A program made the position numbers and the translations under genes. DNA of 64,000 nt from Curtobacterium sp. TC1 (GTDB lineage Bacteria; Actinomycetota; Actinomycetes; Actinomycetales; Microbacteriaceae): NCBI RefSeq assembly GCF_019844075.1, contig NZ_CP081964.1, forward strand, positions 1,054,001-1,118,000, given 5' to 3'. Of the stretch, positions 10,451 to 20,889 are shown piece by piece; position 1 is the stretch's first letter; each line of letters starts with the position of its first letter. Under the pieces are notes generated by a model. The model was given only the letters and a program-made list of their open reading frames with translations, ran no database searches and was not told the DNA's origin.

Positions 10451-11380
10451 ATGCTCTGGTACCTCGGCAAGCGCCTCCTGCAACTCATCCCCGTGTTCTT
10501 CGGGGCCACGTTCCTCATCTACTTCATGGTGTTCTCGCTGCCCGGCGACCCCATCGCAGCGCTGTTCGGCGACCGCCAGCCGTCGCCGCAGGTCATCGAG
10601 ACCCTGCGCCAGCAGTACAACCTGGACAAGCCGTTCATCGTCCAGTACCTGCTCTGGATCGGCGGCGTCTTCCGCGGCGACCTCGGCGTGACCTACTCGG
10701 GCCTGCCGGTCAGCCAGCAGCTCGCCTCGGCGTTCCCGATCACCGCGCGCCTGGCGATCCTCGCGCTCGTGTTCGAGGCCGTCGCCGGCATCGTCGTCGG
10801 CGTCATCGCGGGTCTGCGCAAGGGCAAGCTGTTCGACGCCACCGCGCTCGTCGTGTCGCTGCTGCTCATCTCGGTGCCGACCTTCGTCGTCGGGTTCGTG
10901 CTGCAGTACGTGTTCGGCATCAAGCTCGGGTTGTTCCGGGTCACGGTGTCCGGACAAGCGCCGTGGGACGAGCTCGTCCTGCCGGCGATCGTGCTCGCGT
11001 CGGTGTCCTTCGCCTACATCGTGCGGCTCACCCGTGCGAGCGTGGCCGAGAACACCACGGCGGACTTCGTGCGCACCGCGACCGCGAAGGGCCTGCCCCG
11101 TCGTCGTGTCGTCGGCGTGCACATCTTCCGGAACTCGCTCATCCCCGTGGTGACCTACCTGGGTGTCGACATCGGCAACCTGATGGTCGGCGCGATCGTG
11201 ACCGAGGGCATCTTCAACATCAACGGTGTCGGCGGCACGGTGTTCCGCGCCGTCAAGCTCGGCGAGGGGCCGACGGTGGTCTCCTTCGTCGCCGTGATGG
11301 TCATCATCTTCATGCTCGCCAACCTCCTGGTGGACCTGCTCTACGCCGTCCTGGACCCGAGGATCCGCTATGCCAAGTAA
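10451..11380 (+). CDS. peptide ABC transporter permease (OppB/DppB type)
   Basis: A 309-residue inner-membrane permease. It begins MLWYLGKRLLQLIPVFFGATFLIYFMV, the usual OppB N-terminus, followed by LPGDPIAALFGDRQPS. The EAA loop that contacts the ATPase is near DFVRTATAKGLPRRRVVGVHIFRNSLIPVVT, and about six membrane segments are visible. The ATG at 10451 gives the canonical N-terminus. The next gene starts 11 nt before its stop, so the two permeases are translationally linked and probably form a heterodimeric channel. Confidence 0.94.
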   Translation: MLWYLGKRLLQLIPVFFGATFLIYFMVFSLPGDPIAALFGDRQPSPQVIETLRQQYNLDKPFIVQYLLWIGGVFRGDLGVTYSGLPVSQQLASAFPITARLAILALVFEAVAGIVVGVIAGLRKGKLFDATALVVSLLLISVPTFVVGFVLQYVFGIKLGLFRVTVSGQAPWDELVLPAIVLASVSFAYIVRLTRASVAENTTADFVRTATAKGLPRRRVVGVHIFRNSLIPVVTYLGVDIGNLMVGAIVTEGIFNINGVGGTVFRAVKLGEGPTVVSFVAVMVIIFMLANLLVDLLYAVLDPRIRYAK

Positions 11381-12320
11381 CGCCGCACCGCGCTCGGCGA
11401 CGCACTTCGTCGCCCCGCTCGAGGAAACGCCCCTGCAGGCGATCGACCAGGTCAACGAGGACGAGAAGACCCGTTCCCTCTGGACCGACGCCTGGGAGTC
11501 CATGCGGACCCGCCCGACGTTCTGGATCTCCTCGGTCCTGATCCTGCTGATCATCGTCGTCGCGGTCTTCCCGGGCCTCTTCGCCCACGTCGACCCGCGT
11601 GCGTCGAACCTCGACAACAGCGACGGCGGGCCCGAGGCCGGGCACATCCTCGGCTTCACGCGTCAGGGCTCCGACGTCTACGCCCGCGTGATCTGGGGCG
11701 CCCAGAACTCGCTCATCGTCGGCATCGTCGCGACGGTCCTGGTGTCGCTCGTCGGCATCGTGATCGGCGCGCTGGCCGGCTTCTACGGCGGCTGGCTCGA
11801 CACGATCGTGTCCCGCATCGGTGACATCTTCTTCTCGATCCCCACCGTCCTCGGTGCGATCGTGATCATGTCGGTCATCCCCGCGCGGAACGCGATCACC
11901 GTCGCGCTCGTGCTCGCGGCGTTCGCATGGCCGCAGATCGCCCGCATCATGCGTGGTGCCGTGCTGAGCGCCAAGCAGGCCGACTACGTCATGGCGTCGG
12001 CGGCCCTCGGCGTCAGCCGGTTCAAGACGCTCGTGCGCCACGTCATCCCGAACTCGCTGGCCCCGGTCATCGTGGTCGCGACCGTGTCGCTCGGCACGTT
12101 CATCGTGGCGGAGGCGACCCTGTCGTTCCTCGGCATCGGACTGCCGCCGTCGGCCCTCAGCTGGGGTCTCGACATCGGAACGGCGCAGACGTCGATCCGC
12201 ACCAACCCGTCGACGATCTTCTGGCCGTCGGCCGCGCTGTCCATCACCGTGCTCGCGTTCCTGCTCCTCGGTGACGTGGTGCGCGACGCGCTCGACCCGA
12301 AGGCGAGGGCCCGCCGATGA
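11370..12320 (+). CDS. peptide ABC transporter permease (OppC/DppC type)
   Basis: A 316-residue permease with the OppC arrangement. It has an N-terminal cytoplasmic segment, a first membrane helix (FWISSVLILLIIVVAVFPGLF, residues about 51-71), and a periplasmic loop. The remaining helices include the EAA loop DYVMASAALGVSRFKTLVRHVIPNSLAPVI. The C-terminus LLLGDVVRDALDPKARARR is typical. It overlaps the preceding permease by 11 nt and the ATPase by 4 nt (ATGA), so it belongs to a tightly coupled operon. Confidence 0.94.
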   Translation: MPSNAAPRSATHFVAPLEETPLQAIDQVNEDEKTRSLWTDAWESMRTRPTFWISSVLILLIIVVAVFPGLFAHVDPRASNLDNSDGGPEAGHILGFTRQGSDVYARVIWGAQNSLIVGIVATVLVSLVGIVIGALAGFYGGWLDTIVSRIGDIFFSIPTVLGAIVIMSVIPARNAITVALVLAAFAWPQIARIMRGAVLSAKQADYVMASAALGVSRFKTLVRHVIPNSLAPVIVVATVSLGTFIVAEATLSFLGIGLPPSALSWGLDIGTAQTSIRTNPSTIFWPSAALSITVLAFLLLGDVVRDALDPKARARR

Positions 12321-14059
12321 GCGAGACGCTGACCAACCCCACCGGCCGACGCACCAACGCCGGCGGTGCTCCGCTGCTCGAGATCCGCGACCTGCAGGTC
12401 GGGTTCACGACGCAGTCCGGTCTCGTGCAGGCCGTGCGCAGTGTCGACCTCACCCTCGAGCAGGGCGAGCGCCTCGCCATCGTCGGCGAGTCGGGCTCCG
12501 GCAAGTCGACGAGCGCCCAGGCGATCATCAAGCTGCTGCCCGGCACCGGCCAGGTCACCGGCGGATCGATCAAGTTCAACGGGCGTGAGCTCGTCGGGCT
12601 GAGCGACAAGGAGATGTCCGAGATCCGCGGGAAGGAGATCGGCTACGTCCCGCAGGACCCGATGTCGAACCTCAACCCGCTGTGGTCGATCGGCTTCCAG
12701 GTCGAGGAGGCGATCCGTGCGAACGGCATGGCCACCGGCAAGAAGGCCGTCCGCGACCGTGCGATCGAGGTCCTGAAGGAGGCGGGCCTCGGCGACGCCT
12801 CGAACCGTCTCAAGCAGTACCCGCACGAGTTCTCCGGCGGCATGCGGCAGCGCGTGCTCATCGGCATCGGTCTGTCGAGCCGCCCGCAGCTGCTCATCGC
12901 CGACGAGCCGACGAGTGCGCTCGACGTCACCGTCCAGCGGGTCATCCTCGACCACCTCGAGAGCCTGACCCGCGACTTCGGCACCTCGGTGCTGTTCATC
13001 ACGCACGACCTCGGCCTCGCCGCCGAGCGGGCCGAGAAGCTCGTCGTGATGTACAAGGGCCAGGTCGTCGAGGCCGGTCCCTCGAAGGAGATCCTGGCCA
13101 ACCCGCAGCACCCGTACACGCAGCGCCTCGTCGCCGCGGCGCCCTCGCTCGCGAGCCGCCGCATCCAGTCGAAGGTGCAGCACGAGCGGGTCGAGATCGC
13201 CGACGCCGGCAGCGACGACGCCGAGCTCATCGCCCGGGCGCAGGAGCGCGAGCACCGTCCCGCCGAGGACCTCATCGTGGTGAAGAACCTCGAGAAGGTC
13301 TACAAGCTGCGTGGCAAGAGCCTCGCCACCCGCGAGCTCAAGGCCGTCGACGACGTGTCCTTCGCGATCCCGAAGGGCACCACCACGGCGCTCGTCGGCG
13401 AGTCCGGTTCGGGCAAGTCGACCGTCGCCAAGCTGGTGCTGCAGCTCGAGAGCATCACGAGCGGCACCGTGCAGTTCGACGGCATCGACATCGGCGCGCT
13501 GAAGGGCAAGGACCTCTTCGACTTCCGCCGCCGCGTGCAGCCGGTGTTCCAGGACCCGTACGGCTCCCTGGACCCGATGTACAACGTCGGGAACACGATC
13601 GCCGAGCCGCTCGCCACGCACAAGGTGGGCGACAAGGCATCGCGTCGGGCCCGCGTGCTCGAGCTGCTCGACCAGGTCGCGCTGCCGAAGTCGATGGTCA
13701 ACCGCTACCCGAACGAGCTCTCCGGTGGGCAGCGGCAGCGCATCGCCGTCGCCCGCGCGCTCGCGCTCAAGCCGGAGGTCATCGTCCTCGACGAGGCCGT
13801 GTCCGCGCTCGACGTGCTCGTGCAGGGGCAGATCCTCGACCTGCTGACGGAGCTGCAGACCGAACTCGGCCTGACGTACCTGTTCATCACGCACGACCTC
13901 GCGGTCGTCCGCCTGGTCGCGGACAACGTGTGCGTCATGCGCCAGGGCAAGATCGTCGAGAAGGCGACGACCGACGAGGTCTTCGCCGCCCCGAAGGAGC
14001 AGTACACGAAGGACCTCCTGGCCGCCATCCCCGGCGCCGGGTTCGAGTTCGGACGCTGA
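12317..14059 (+). CDS. fused double ATPase of peptide ABC transporter (OppD-OppF fusion)
   Basis: One 580-residue polypeptide carries both nucleotide-binding domains of the importer. Domain 1 has Walker A GESGSGKS at about residue 57, signature FSGGMRQR and Walker B LLIADEPTSALD. Domain 2 has Walker A near residue 361, signature LSGGQRQR and VIVLDEAVSALD, with Ala in place of the usual Pro after DE. Fusions of this kind are frequent in actinobacteria. The short inter-domain linker lacks the cysteine motif seen in the second fused ATPase at 14736-16907. It is the last transporter gene of the operon. Confidence 0.94.
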   Translation: MSETLTNPTGRRTNAGGAPLLEIRDLQVGFTTQSGLVQAVRSVDLTLEQGERLAIVGESGSGKSTSAQAIIKLLPGTGQVTGGSIKFNGRELVGLSDKEMSEIRGKEIGYVPQDPMSNLNPLWSIGFQVEEAIRANGMATGKKAVRDRAIEVLKEAGLGDASNRLKQYPHEFSGGMRQRVLIGIGLSSRPQLLIADEPTSALDVTVQRVILDHLESLTRDFGTSVLFITHDLGLAAERAEKLVVMYKGQVVEAGPSKEILANPQHPYTQRLVAAAPSLASRRIQSKVQHERVEIADAGSDDAELIARAQEREHRPAEDLIVVKNLEKVYKLRGKSLATRELKAVDDVSFAIPKGTTTALVGESGSGKSTVAKLVLQLESITSGTVQFDGIDIGALKGKDLFDFRRRVQPVFQDPYGSLDPMYNVGNTIAEPLATHKVGDKASRRARVLELLDQVALPKSMVNRYPNELSGGQRQRIAVARALALKPEVIVLDEAVSALDVLVQGQILDLLTELQTELGLTYLFITHDLAVVRLVADNVCVMRQGKIVEKATTDEVFAAPKEQYTKDLLAAIPGAGFEFGR

Positions 14060-14124
14060 TCCTGCTGGACACCACGAACGAGACCGGTCGTCCCGTCGTC
14101 CTCCGCGCTGGTCGCGGAGGCGCC

Positions 14125-14631
14125 GTGGCGGCCGGCCTCGTCGCCGTCCTGGGCCTCTTCCTGCTGGTCGACGCGGCGGTACGCGGCAGCTGGATCGTCG
14201 TGCTCGACGCCGTCGGTCCGATCGCCGTGCTGGTCTGGGTCCTGTGGGTGCTCACCTACCGACCGTGCATCCGCATCGACGACACGGCCGTCACCGTCGT
14301 CAACCCGCTCCGCCGAACGGTGGTGCCGTGGCACGCGGTCGCCGACGTCACGCTCCGCTGGCAGATCGTCATCGAGACGGTCGCCGGCCGTCGCCTACAG
14401 TGCTGGGGCGGCCCGTCACTGCCCCGGCCGAAGCCGGCCCGGCGCGGTGAGCGTGCGGTGCTGCGCCAGCCGGACGAGATGGTCGTGCTGCTCGACCGCT
14501 GGGCGGAGCGGCGTGACGTCGCCACGGGCGGCGACGTCGTGCGTGGCTGGGACCGCCCCGCCGTGGTCGTCGGGGCGGTCGCCCTGGCGCTCCTCGTGGT
14601 CTCGCTGCTGAGCCTGTCGCTGGGCGGCTGA
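14125..14631 (+). CDS. membrane-anchored PH-like domain protein
   Basis: About 168 residues: two membrane segments (VAAGLVAVLGLFLLVDAAV and IVVLDAVGPIAVLVWVLWVL), a soluble PH-like beta domain starting YRPCIRIDDTAVTVVNPLRRTVVPWHAVADVTLRW, and a final membrane helix. The start is uncertain. No ATG, GTG or TTG lies between the ATPase stop and the GTG at 14125, which has GGAGG close upstream, although the frame is open further 5'. It lies 65 bp after the opp ATPase and is probably read through from that operon. A protein with the same layout flanks the second opp cluster (20890-21441). The function is unknown. Confidence 0.65.
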   Translation: MAAGLVAVLGLFLLVDAAVRGSWIVVLDAVGPIAVLVWVLWVLTYRPCIRIDDTAVTVVNPLRRTVVPWHAVADVTLRWQIVIETVAGRRLQCWGGPSLPRPKPARRGERAVLRQPDEMVVLLDRWAERRDVATGGDVVRGWDRPAVVVGAVALALLVVSLLSLSLGG

Positions 14632-14652
14632 CGCGGCTCGCGATCGCGACGA

Positions 14653-14705
14653 CAGACGGACGGGAGGCCCGGCGCACGTCGTGCGCCGGGCCTCCCGTCC
14701 GTCTG
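14653..14705. terminator. bidirectional terminator between the two peptide-transport operons
   Basis: A 25-bp perfect stem (CAGACGGACGGGAGGCCCGGCGCAC and complement) with loop GTC. It lies between the convergent PH-like gene and the second fused ATPase. It belongs to the GGGAGGC terminator family seen repeatedly in this window. Confidence 0.87.
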
Positions 14706-14735
14706 CTGGTCACGTCCACCACGTGACCAGCGTCC

Positions 14736-16907
14736 TCAGACGACCGCGCCGACCCGCTCGGTGAGCAGGTGCTCCTGGTCGGTCTGGATGCAGGCGACGC
14801 CGCGGCCGTGCACGTCCTGCAGGCGCGGGTCCACCGTGCGGCACTGCTCCTGCCGGCCCTCGTCGAGGAGCTGGTAGAGCGGGCAGCGGGTGCGGAACCG
14901 GCAGCCGTCGATGCGCTCGGTGGGGGAGGGCAGGTCGCCGTCGAGCAGGATCCGACCGCGGGCGGCCTCGGCGGACGGGTCCGGCACCGGCACGGCCGAC
15001 AGCAGGGCCCGCGTGTAGGGGTGCTGCGGGTCGGAGAACACCTCGTCGCCGTCGCCGTACTCGACGATGCGCCCGAGGTACATGACCGCGACGTCGTCGG
15101 CGATGTGCCGGACGACGGACAGGTCGTGCGCGACGAACAGGTACGACAGGCCGAGGCGGTGCTTCAGGTCCTCGAGCAGGTTGATGACCCCCGCCTGCAC
15201 CGAGACGTCGAGCGCGGACACCGGCTCGTCGAGCACCAGGATCTTCGGCTCGACGATGAGCGCGCGGGCGATGCCGATGCGCTGCCGTTGGCCACCGGAG
15301 AACTCGTGCGGGTACCGGTCGATGTAGCTCGGCTCGAGCCCGACGAGTTCGAGGACCTCGCGGACCCGTCGCCGGATCTCGTCCTTCGCGACGCCGTGCA
15401 CCGTCAGCGGCTCACCGATCACCGAACCGATGTCGAGCCGGGGGTCGATCGACGCCATCGGGTCCTGGAACACGACCTGGATGTCGCGGCGGATCGCCAG
15501 GCGGTCCTTCTTCGACAGCGACGCCGTGTCGACGCCGTTCACCCGGATGGTGCCCTGCTGGGCGCCGGCGAGCTCGAGGATCTCCATGATCGTGGTGGTC
15601 TTGCCGCAGCCGGACTCGCCGACCAGGCCGAGCACCTGCCCGCGCTTGAGCGTCAACGAGATGCCGTCGACCGCGTGCACCTCGCCGATCTGCCGGCGGA
15701 AGAGCGCGCCCTTGGTGAGCGGGAACGTCTTGACGACGTCGGTGAGCTCGAGGACGACGTCGTCGCCGTGGTCGATCGTCGCGTCGGGGACGTCGTCGGG
15801 CCGGGGGAAGATCTCCGACCGTTCGAGGGTGCCGGCGGCGATCTCGTCGCGACGGATGCACGCGGCGGTGTGGTCGACGAGCACGGCGGGCGCGGAGACC
15901 GCGGCGCCGGTGGCGATGTCGGCGACCGTGTCACCGCCGGCGTTCGTGATGGCGCCGGCACCGGCCTGCGTGATGGTCGGGGCGATGAGCGCCGGTTCGC
16001 CGTCGCGGCAGGCGTCGATCACGGCGGGGCAGCGGTCGGCGAACGGGCAGCCGGTCGGCTTCTGCGTGAGCAGGGGCGGGCGGCCCTCGAGCGGGACGAG
16101 CCGTTCGGTGCGGGCCGCGGTCATGTTCGGCATCGACCGGAGGAGCCCGATCGTGTACGGCATGACCGGCTCGCGGAAGAGCGGCTCGACCGGTGCCGTC
16201 TCGACGATGCGGCCCGCGTACATCACGGCGACGCGGTCCGCGTTGCCGGCCACGACGCCGAGGTCGTGCGTGATGAGCACGACGGCTGCGCCGGTCATGT
16301 CCTTCGCCGTCTGCAGCACGTCGAGTATCTGCGCCTGGATCGTGACGTCGAGCGCGGTGGTCGGCTCGTCGGCGATGATCAGCTTCGGGTCGTTCGCGAT
16401 GGCGATGGCGATCATGGCGCGCTGGCGCATGCCGCCGGAGAACTCGTGCGGGAACGCGTCGAGGCGTCGTGCGGGGTTCGGGATGCCGACGACGCGCAGG
16501 AGTTCCTCGGCGCGGGTACGGGCGGCGTGCTGGGTGAGGGAGCGGTCGTGCAGTCGCAGCCCCTCGATGATCTGCTGGCCGATCGTGTACACGGGCGTCA
16601 GGGCGGACAGCGGGTCCTGGAACACCATCGCGATGTCGCGGCCGCGCAGGCGGGACATCTCACGGTCGTTCTTGCCGAGGAGCTCCTGACCGTCGAAGCG
16701 GATGCTGCCCTCGACGTGGGCCGATGACGGGAGCAGACCCATCACGGCCATCGAGGACACCGACTTGCCCGAGCCCGACTCGCCGACGATCCCGAGGAAC
16801 TCGCCGGGGGCCACCGTGTAGTCGACCCCGCGGACGGCGTGGACGGGCTTGGTCTTCGGGTTGAACGTGACCGACAGGTCGGACACGGTCAGCAGCGGCT
16901 CAGTCAC
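14736..16907 (-). CDS. fused double ATPase of second peptide ABC transporter (DppD-DppF fusion)
   Basis: A 723-residue fusion of the two ATPases. Domain 1 has Walker A GESGSGKS at residues 42-49, signature FSGGMRQR at about 156 and [12 protein letters not shown] at about 176. An oligopeptide-transporter C-terminal motif with clustered cysteines ([14 protein letters not shown], about 287-300) follows. Domain 2 has Walker A GESGCGKT at 430-437, signature FSGGQRQR and [13 protein letters not shown] roughly 60-residue Ala/Gly-rich insert (about 310-345) within the inter-domain linker is the only odd feature. It overlaps the upstream permease by 8 nt and ends the minus-strand operon. Confidence 0.94.
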   Translation of the reverse strand: MTEPLLTVSDLSVTFNPKTKPVHAVRGVDYTVAPGEFLGIVGESGSGKSVSSMAVMGLLPSSAHVEGSIRFDGQELLGKNDREMSRLRGRDIAMVFQDPLSALTPVYTIGQQIIEGLRLHDRSLTQHAARTRAEELLRVVGIPNPARRLDAFPHEFSGGMRQRAMIAIAIANDPKLIIADEPTTALDVTIQAQILDVLQTAKDMTGAAVVLITHDLGVVAGNADRVAVMYAGRIVETAPVEPLFREPVMPYTIGLLRSMPNMTAARTERLVPLEGRPPLLTQKPTGCPFADRCPAVIDACRDGEPALIAPTITQAGAGAITNAGGDTVADIATGAAVSAPAVLVDHTAACIRRDEIAAGTLERSEIFPRPDDVPDATIDHGDDVVLELTDVVKTFPLTKGALFRRQIGEVHAVDGISLTLKRGQVLGLVGESGCGKTTTIMEILELAGAQQGTIRVNGVDTASLSKKDRLAIRRDIQVVFQDPMASIDPRLDIGSVIGEPLTVHGVAKDEIRRRVREVLELVGLEPSYIDRYPHEFSGGQRQRIGIARALIVEPKILVLDEPVSALDVSVQAGVINLLEDLKHRLGLSYLFVAHDLSVVRHIADDVAVMYLGRIVEYGDGDEVFSDPQHPYTRALLSAVPVPDPSAEAARGRILLDGDLPSPTERIDGCRFRTRCPLYQLLDEGRQEQCRTVDPRLQDVHGRGVACIQTDQEHLLTERVGAVV

Positions 16908-17838
16908 GGTTGGCTCCGGAGGTGGGGTCGATGGCGTCGCGCAGGGCGTCGCCGAGCAGGCTGGTCGAGAGCACGGTCGCGACGAGGGTCGCGGCGGGCA
17001 GGACGAACAGCCACGGGCGGGTGACGGCGGACTGGCTGCCCGCGGCGAGCAGGGTGCCGAGCGAGACGTCGGGGATCTGGATGCCGAAGCCGAAGAAGCT
17101 CAGCGAGCTCTCCGCCAGGATCGCGGCCCCGACGCCGAGCGTCGCGTCGATGATGAGCAGGGACGCCACGTTCGGCAGGATGTGCCGTCGGATGATCGTG
17201 AACGCCGGCACCCCCATGAACCGGGCGGCCTTGACGTAGTCGCGTTCGCGCAGGGACATCGTCTGCCCGCGGATGACGCGGGCCATGACCATCCAGCTGA
17301 ACACCGCGAGGCCGACGATGAGCGCCACCCACGTCAGGTTCTTGAACACCGGGCTGAGGAGGACGAGCGCGTAGAACGACGGGATCACGAGCAGCAGGTC
17401 GATGACCCACACGAGCACGCGGTCGACCGTGCCGCCGAAGTAGCCGGCGATCGCACCGACGATGCCGGCGATCAGCGTGGCGGCCGGACCGGCGATGAGG
17501 CCGATGAGCAGCGACTTCTGCAGGCCGACGAGCGTCTGTGCGTAGATGTCCTGGCCGATGTCGTTCGTGCCGAACCAGTGGGCGGCGCTCGGCGGCATGC
17601 CGAACGCCAGACCGTCGGAGTCGACGGCGTTCCAGTGGTACAGGTGCGGGCCGACGAAGGCCCACAGCAGGATGAGCAGCAGCGCGCCACCACCGATGCG
17701 GGCACGCCAGGTGCCGAACACCTTGCGCCAGAGCGGCGTGCGGCCGCCCTTGACCTCGATGACGTGCGCCGGGACACCGGCGTTGCCGTCACCGGGGTCA
17801 CCGGCGGTGGTCGTGGTCGTGGGATCGAGAACAGACAC
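16900..17838 (-). CDS. peptide ABC transporter permease (DppC type)
   Basis: A 312-residue DppC-type permease. Residues 1-45 are cytoplasmic, the first membrane helix is [20 protein letters not shown], and about five further helices follow. The EAA loop [29 protein letters not shown] lies before the last helices. The start at 17838 lies 3 nt after the upstream permease stop (which ends at 17842 on this strand), and its end overlaps the ATPase start by 8 nt. It partners the DppB-type permease in the second peptide importer. Confidence 0.93.
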   Translation of the reverse strand: MSVLDPTTTTTAGDPGDGNAGVPAHVIEVKGGRTPLWRKVFGTWRARIGGGALLLILLWAFVGPHLYHWNAVDSDGLAFGMPPSAAHWFGTNDIGQDIYAQTLVGLQKSLLIGLIAGPAATLIAGIVGAIAGYFGGTVDRVLVWVIDLLLVIPSFYALVLLSPVFKNLTWVALIVGLAVFSWMVMARVIRGQTMSLRERDYVKAARFMGVPAFTIIRRHILPNVASLLIIDATLGVGAAILAESSLSFFGFGIQIPDVSLGTLLAAGSQSAVTRPWLFVLPAATLVATVLSTSLLGDALRDAIDPTSGANRD

Positions 17839-17841
17839 GGG

Positions 17842-18822
17842 TCACACCCTCACTCGCGGGTCGAGCGCGGCGTAGAGCAGGTCCGCGAGGGTTCCTGCGA
17901 TGAGCACGAGGATCGCCGTGAAGAGGATCGTGCCCGATGCCGCGTTGATGTCGTTGTTGGTGATGCCCTGGACGAAGTACTCGCCCATGCCGTGCCAGCT
18001 GAAGACCAGCTCGGTGATGCTCGCGCCGGTCAGGATCAGCCCGAACGAGTACGCGAAGAACGTCGACATCGGGATGAGGGCGACGCGGACGCCGTGGCGC
18101 ATGATGGCCGATCCGCGCGTCCGGCCCTTCGAGCGCGCGGTGCGGATGAAGTCGTTCGACAGCACGTCGAGCATCGCGGAGCGCTGGTACCGCGAGTACG
18201 TGGCGACGGCGCCGATGGTCAGCGAGATCGTGGGTAACAACAGGTGGATCAGCCGGTCGCCGAGCACCGGGAAGAACCCGTTCACGCCCGGCGTGTACTC
18301 ACCCGTGAACCGGATCACCTGGGTGCCGAGGCCCTGGTTCATCGCGGTCGCCAGGATCATCAGGACGACGGCGATGACGAAGGTCGGGGTGGCGAGCACC
18401 GCGAAGGACAGGTACGTCGAGACCTGGTCCGACGTGCGGTACTGGCGGACGGCGTTCCAGACACCGAGCAGCACCCCGAGGATCGCGCCGAGCAGGGTGC
18501 CGATGACCAGCAAGCGCAGGCTCGTGCCGGAGCGGGCGACGATGTCGGCCGTGACCTCGGTGCCGCGCGTGCTCATGCCGAGCGACCCGTGCGTGACGAG
18601 GTTCGACCACCAGGTCCACGTCCGGACGATCAGCGGGGTGTCCGGATCCGCGCCGAGCTTCCGCAGGGACGCGTCGATCGTGCCCTGCGGTACGGCCGGG
18701 TTGCGGCCCAGGAACCGGGCAGCCGGGTTCAGCGTGGTGCTGGCGAGGATGTAGCCGAGGGTCGTCGCGACGATCGTCAGGACGATGTAGTTGACGATCC
18801 GCTTTGCGATGAAGGCAAGCAT
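17842..18822 (-). CDS. peptide ABC transporter permease (DppB type)
   Basis: A 326-residue permease, first gene of the minus-strand half of the second peptide importer. It starts MLAFIAKRIVNYIVLTIVATTLGYILAS, a canonical DppB N-terminus. Its EAA loop reads DFIRTARSKGRTRGSAIMRHGVRVALIPMST, and it ends ADLLYAALDPRVRV. It is divergent from the binding-protein gene at 19080, and the 257-bp gap between them holds the control region. The binding protein and the membrane and ATPase components are thus on separate transcripts. Confidence 0.93.
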   Translation of the reverse strand: MLAFIAKRIVNYIVLTIVATTLGYILASTTLNPAARFLGRNPAVPQGTIDASLRKLGADPDTPLIVRTWTWWSNLVTHGSLGMSTRGTEVTADIVARSGTSLRLLVIGTLLGAILGVLLGVWNAVRQYRTSDQVSTYLSFAVLATPTFVIAVVLMILATAMNQGLGTQVIRFTGEYTPGVNGFFPVLGDRLIHLLLPTISLTIGAVATYSRYQRSAMLDVLSNDFIRTARSKGRTRGSAIMRHGVRVALIPMSTFFAYSFGLILTGASITELVFSWHGMGEYFVQGITNNDINAASGTILFTAILVLIAGTLADLLYAALDPRVRV

Positions 18823-18970
18823 GTACTGGGACCTCGTGGGGTGCGGCCATCCGTCCGGACGGCGTTGTCGGTGGCGACAGGTTAGCCGCTCGCGGCGGAG
18901 GGATGGGACTTGGCGTTGTGACGCTATGCAACATTCGTTACGAGCATGTTTCGATTCCCCACATCAACCC

Positions 18971-18998
18971 TTGTGGAGCCTTCGGATGTGACTAGGGT
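18971..18998 (+). promoter_or_regulatory. promoter of the second peptide-binding protein gene
   Basis: TTGTGG (18971-18976) and TAGGGT (18993-18998) with a 16-bp spacer lie about 80 bp before the ATG at 19080. The rest of the 257-bp divergent gap holds a TGCAAC box (18927-18932). The promoter for the permease operon on the other strand was not resolved. Confidence 0.55.
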
Positions 18999-19079
18999 TC
19001 TCAACCAACAGGCGTGGCGGCGGGGGTCGTCGCGTTCCAGCGCGATCAGCGCGAACCACAACGAAAGGGAATCCTCGCC

Positions 19080-20798
19080 ATGCGAAAGAGGATCAAGGGC
19101 ATCGCCGTGCTGGCCACCGCTGCGGCTGCGGCCGTCGTGCTGGCCGGCTGCTCCGGCGGTGGACAGGCGGGCAACAGCAGCTCCGCGGTCGCCGAGTCGT
19201 CGCTGAAGTCGACCGGTTGGACCGTCGCCGACCGCGCGGACGTCAAGGACGGCGGGTCGATCACCCTGCCGATCGACACCGCACCGGCGAACTTCCAGAT
19301 CAACAACCTCGACTCCGGGACCGTCGACGACCAGACGATCGCCGGGACCTACCTGCCGAGCTTCATCCAGTTCAAGGAGAACGGCGAGTGGGAGGCGAAC
19401 AAGGACTTCGCGACCTCGGTCGAGCTGACCAAGGACTCGCCCCAGACCGTCGAGATCAAGATCAACCCGAAGGCCGTGTGGTCCGACGGCACCCCGATCA
19501 GCGCGAAGGACGTCATCGCCAACTGGAAGGCGCTGAACGGCACGAACAAGGCCTTCGCACCCCTCGCCACCAACGTGTGGGAGGACGTCGACTCCGTCAA
19601 GCAGGGCTCGGACGAACAGGACGTCATCATGACGTTCTCGAAGACGAACGCCGACTGGGCGAGCGTCCTCGGCACCATCTACCCGTACTGGGCCGTCGAC
19701 ACCCCCGAGCACTTCAACACGGCCTGGGCCAAGGGTCCGTACGCCGCTGACGGCAAGACCTACGTCTCCGGTGGCCCGTACATCGTGAAGTCCTTCGACG
19801 CCAACGGCGGCGTGCTCACCTTCGAGAAGAACCCGAAGTGGTGGGGCGACGAGGGCAAGCTCGACACCATCGTCTTCAAGACGGTCTCGCGTGACGGTGT
19901 CGCGCAGGCGTACGGCAACAAGGAGCTCGACGCGTTCAACCTGAACGGCAGCGCCGACAACCTCAAGACGGCGAACTCGCGCTCCGACTCGAAGATCGAG
20001 CGCTCGCTCGGCACCACGCAGCGGCAGATCACGCTGAACGGCACGTCGGACGTCTTCAAGGACCAGGACGTGCGCCAGGCGTTCGCGCAGGCCATCAACC
20101 GCAAGGTCCTCGCCCAGGCGATCCTGTCGCCGGTGAAGAGCCCGGGTGACGTGCTCAACAACCTGACGTACCTGCCCGGTCAGGACGGCTACCAGGACGA
20201 CGTGTCGAGCGTCTACGGCTACAGCACCGACAAGGCGAAGTCGAAGCTCGAGGACGCCGGCTGGAAGGTCGGTTCGGACGGCTACGCGACCAAGGGCGGC
20301 AAGGAACTCGACGTCCGATTCGTGATCCCGTCGGACAACCCGAACTCGGCGAACGTCGCGCAGCTCGTGCAGCAGCAGACGAAGCTCGCCGGCTTCAAGG
20401 TCACGATCGACACCGTCCCCTCGGACGACTTCTTCACGAAGTACATCACCACCGACGGCCGTGACTTCGACGCCACGTACTTCGCGTGGCAGGGCACGCC
20501 GTTCCCGATCTCGTCGCTCAAGTCGATCTACTACCCCGCCGACGCCGGCCAGAACTACACCGGTGTGACGGACGACTCGCTCGGCGCGGCATGGGACAAG
20601 GCGAACGCCGAGCTCGACCCCGATGCCCGCATCAAGGACGCGCAGGCGATCGACAAGAAGATCGTCGCCGTCGCCGGCACCATCCCGCTGTTCGCCGAGC
20701 CGTACGCCTGGGGTGTCCGCAAGGACCTCGTGAACTACGGTCCCGCGCAGTTCCAGCAGTACTCGGTCAAGTGGCAGGACGTGGGCTACACCAAGTAG
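19080..20798 (+). CDS. peptide ABC transporter substrate-binding lipoprotein (DppA/OppA family)
   Basis: A 572-residue family 5 solute-binding lipoprotein. The signal peptide MRKRIKGIAVLATAAAAAVVLAGC carries the lipobox LAGC with C24 as the lipidation site. The body shows the family pattern (GGSITLPIDTAPANFQINNLDSG, then WSDGTPISAKDVIANWKAL). The ATG at 19080 follows GAAAGGGA. It is divergent from its presumed permease and ATPase genes. The ligand is probably a peptide. Sequence similarity to the first binding protein (8597) looks low, so the two systems likely take different substrates. Confidence 0.93.
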   Translation: MRKRIKGIAVLATAAAAAVVLAGCSGGGQAGNSSSAVAESSLKSTGWTVADRADVKDGGSITLPIDTAPANFQINNLDSGTVDDQTIAGTYLPSFIQFKENGEWEANKDFATSVELTKDSPQTVEIKINPKAVWSDGTPISAKDVIANWKALNGTNKAFAPLATNVWEDVDSVKQGSDEQDVIMTFSKTNADWASVLGTIYPYWAVDTPEHFNTAWAKGPYAADGKTYVSGGPYIVKSFDANGGVLTFEKNPKWWGDEGKLDTIVFKTVSRDGVAQAYGNKELDAFNLNGSADNLKTANSRSDSKIERSLGTTQRQITLNGTSDVFKDQDVRQAFAQAINRKVLAQAILSPVKSPGDVLNNLTYLPGQDGYQDDVSSVYGYSTDKAKSKLEDAGWKVGSDGYATKGGKELDVRFVIPSDNPNSANVAQLVQQQTKLAGFKVTIDTVPSDDFFTKYITTDGRDFDATYFAWQGTPFPISSLKSIYYPADAGQNYTGVTDDSLGAAWDKANAELDPDARIKDAQAIDKKIVAVAGTIPLFAEPYAWGVRKDLVNYGPAQFQQYSVKWQDVGYTK

Positions 20799-20820
20799 TC
20801 CCGCGGTCGCACGACCCGCA

Positions 20821-20858
20821 ACGACACCCCCGACGTCGCACGACGTCGGGGGTGTCGT
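20821..20858. terminator. terminator after second binding-protein gene
   Basis: Perfect 18-bp arms (ACGACACCCCCGACGTCG and complement) with a CA loop. It lies 22 bp after the plus-strand stop and 31 bp from the convergent PH-like gene, so it can act in both directions. Confidence 0.88.
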
Positions 20859-20889
20859 CCTGCGTCGGCAGGGGCGTGGACGCCTGGCG

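Noticed and set aside
8525..11659. A 1044-codon minus-strand open frame opposite the first peptide-transport genes
   Set aside because: Low-complexity composition, no family motifs, and it runs across three well-supported plus-strand genes and a terminator.
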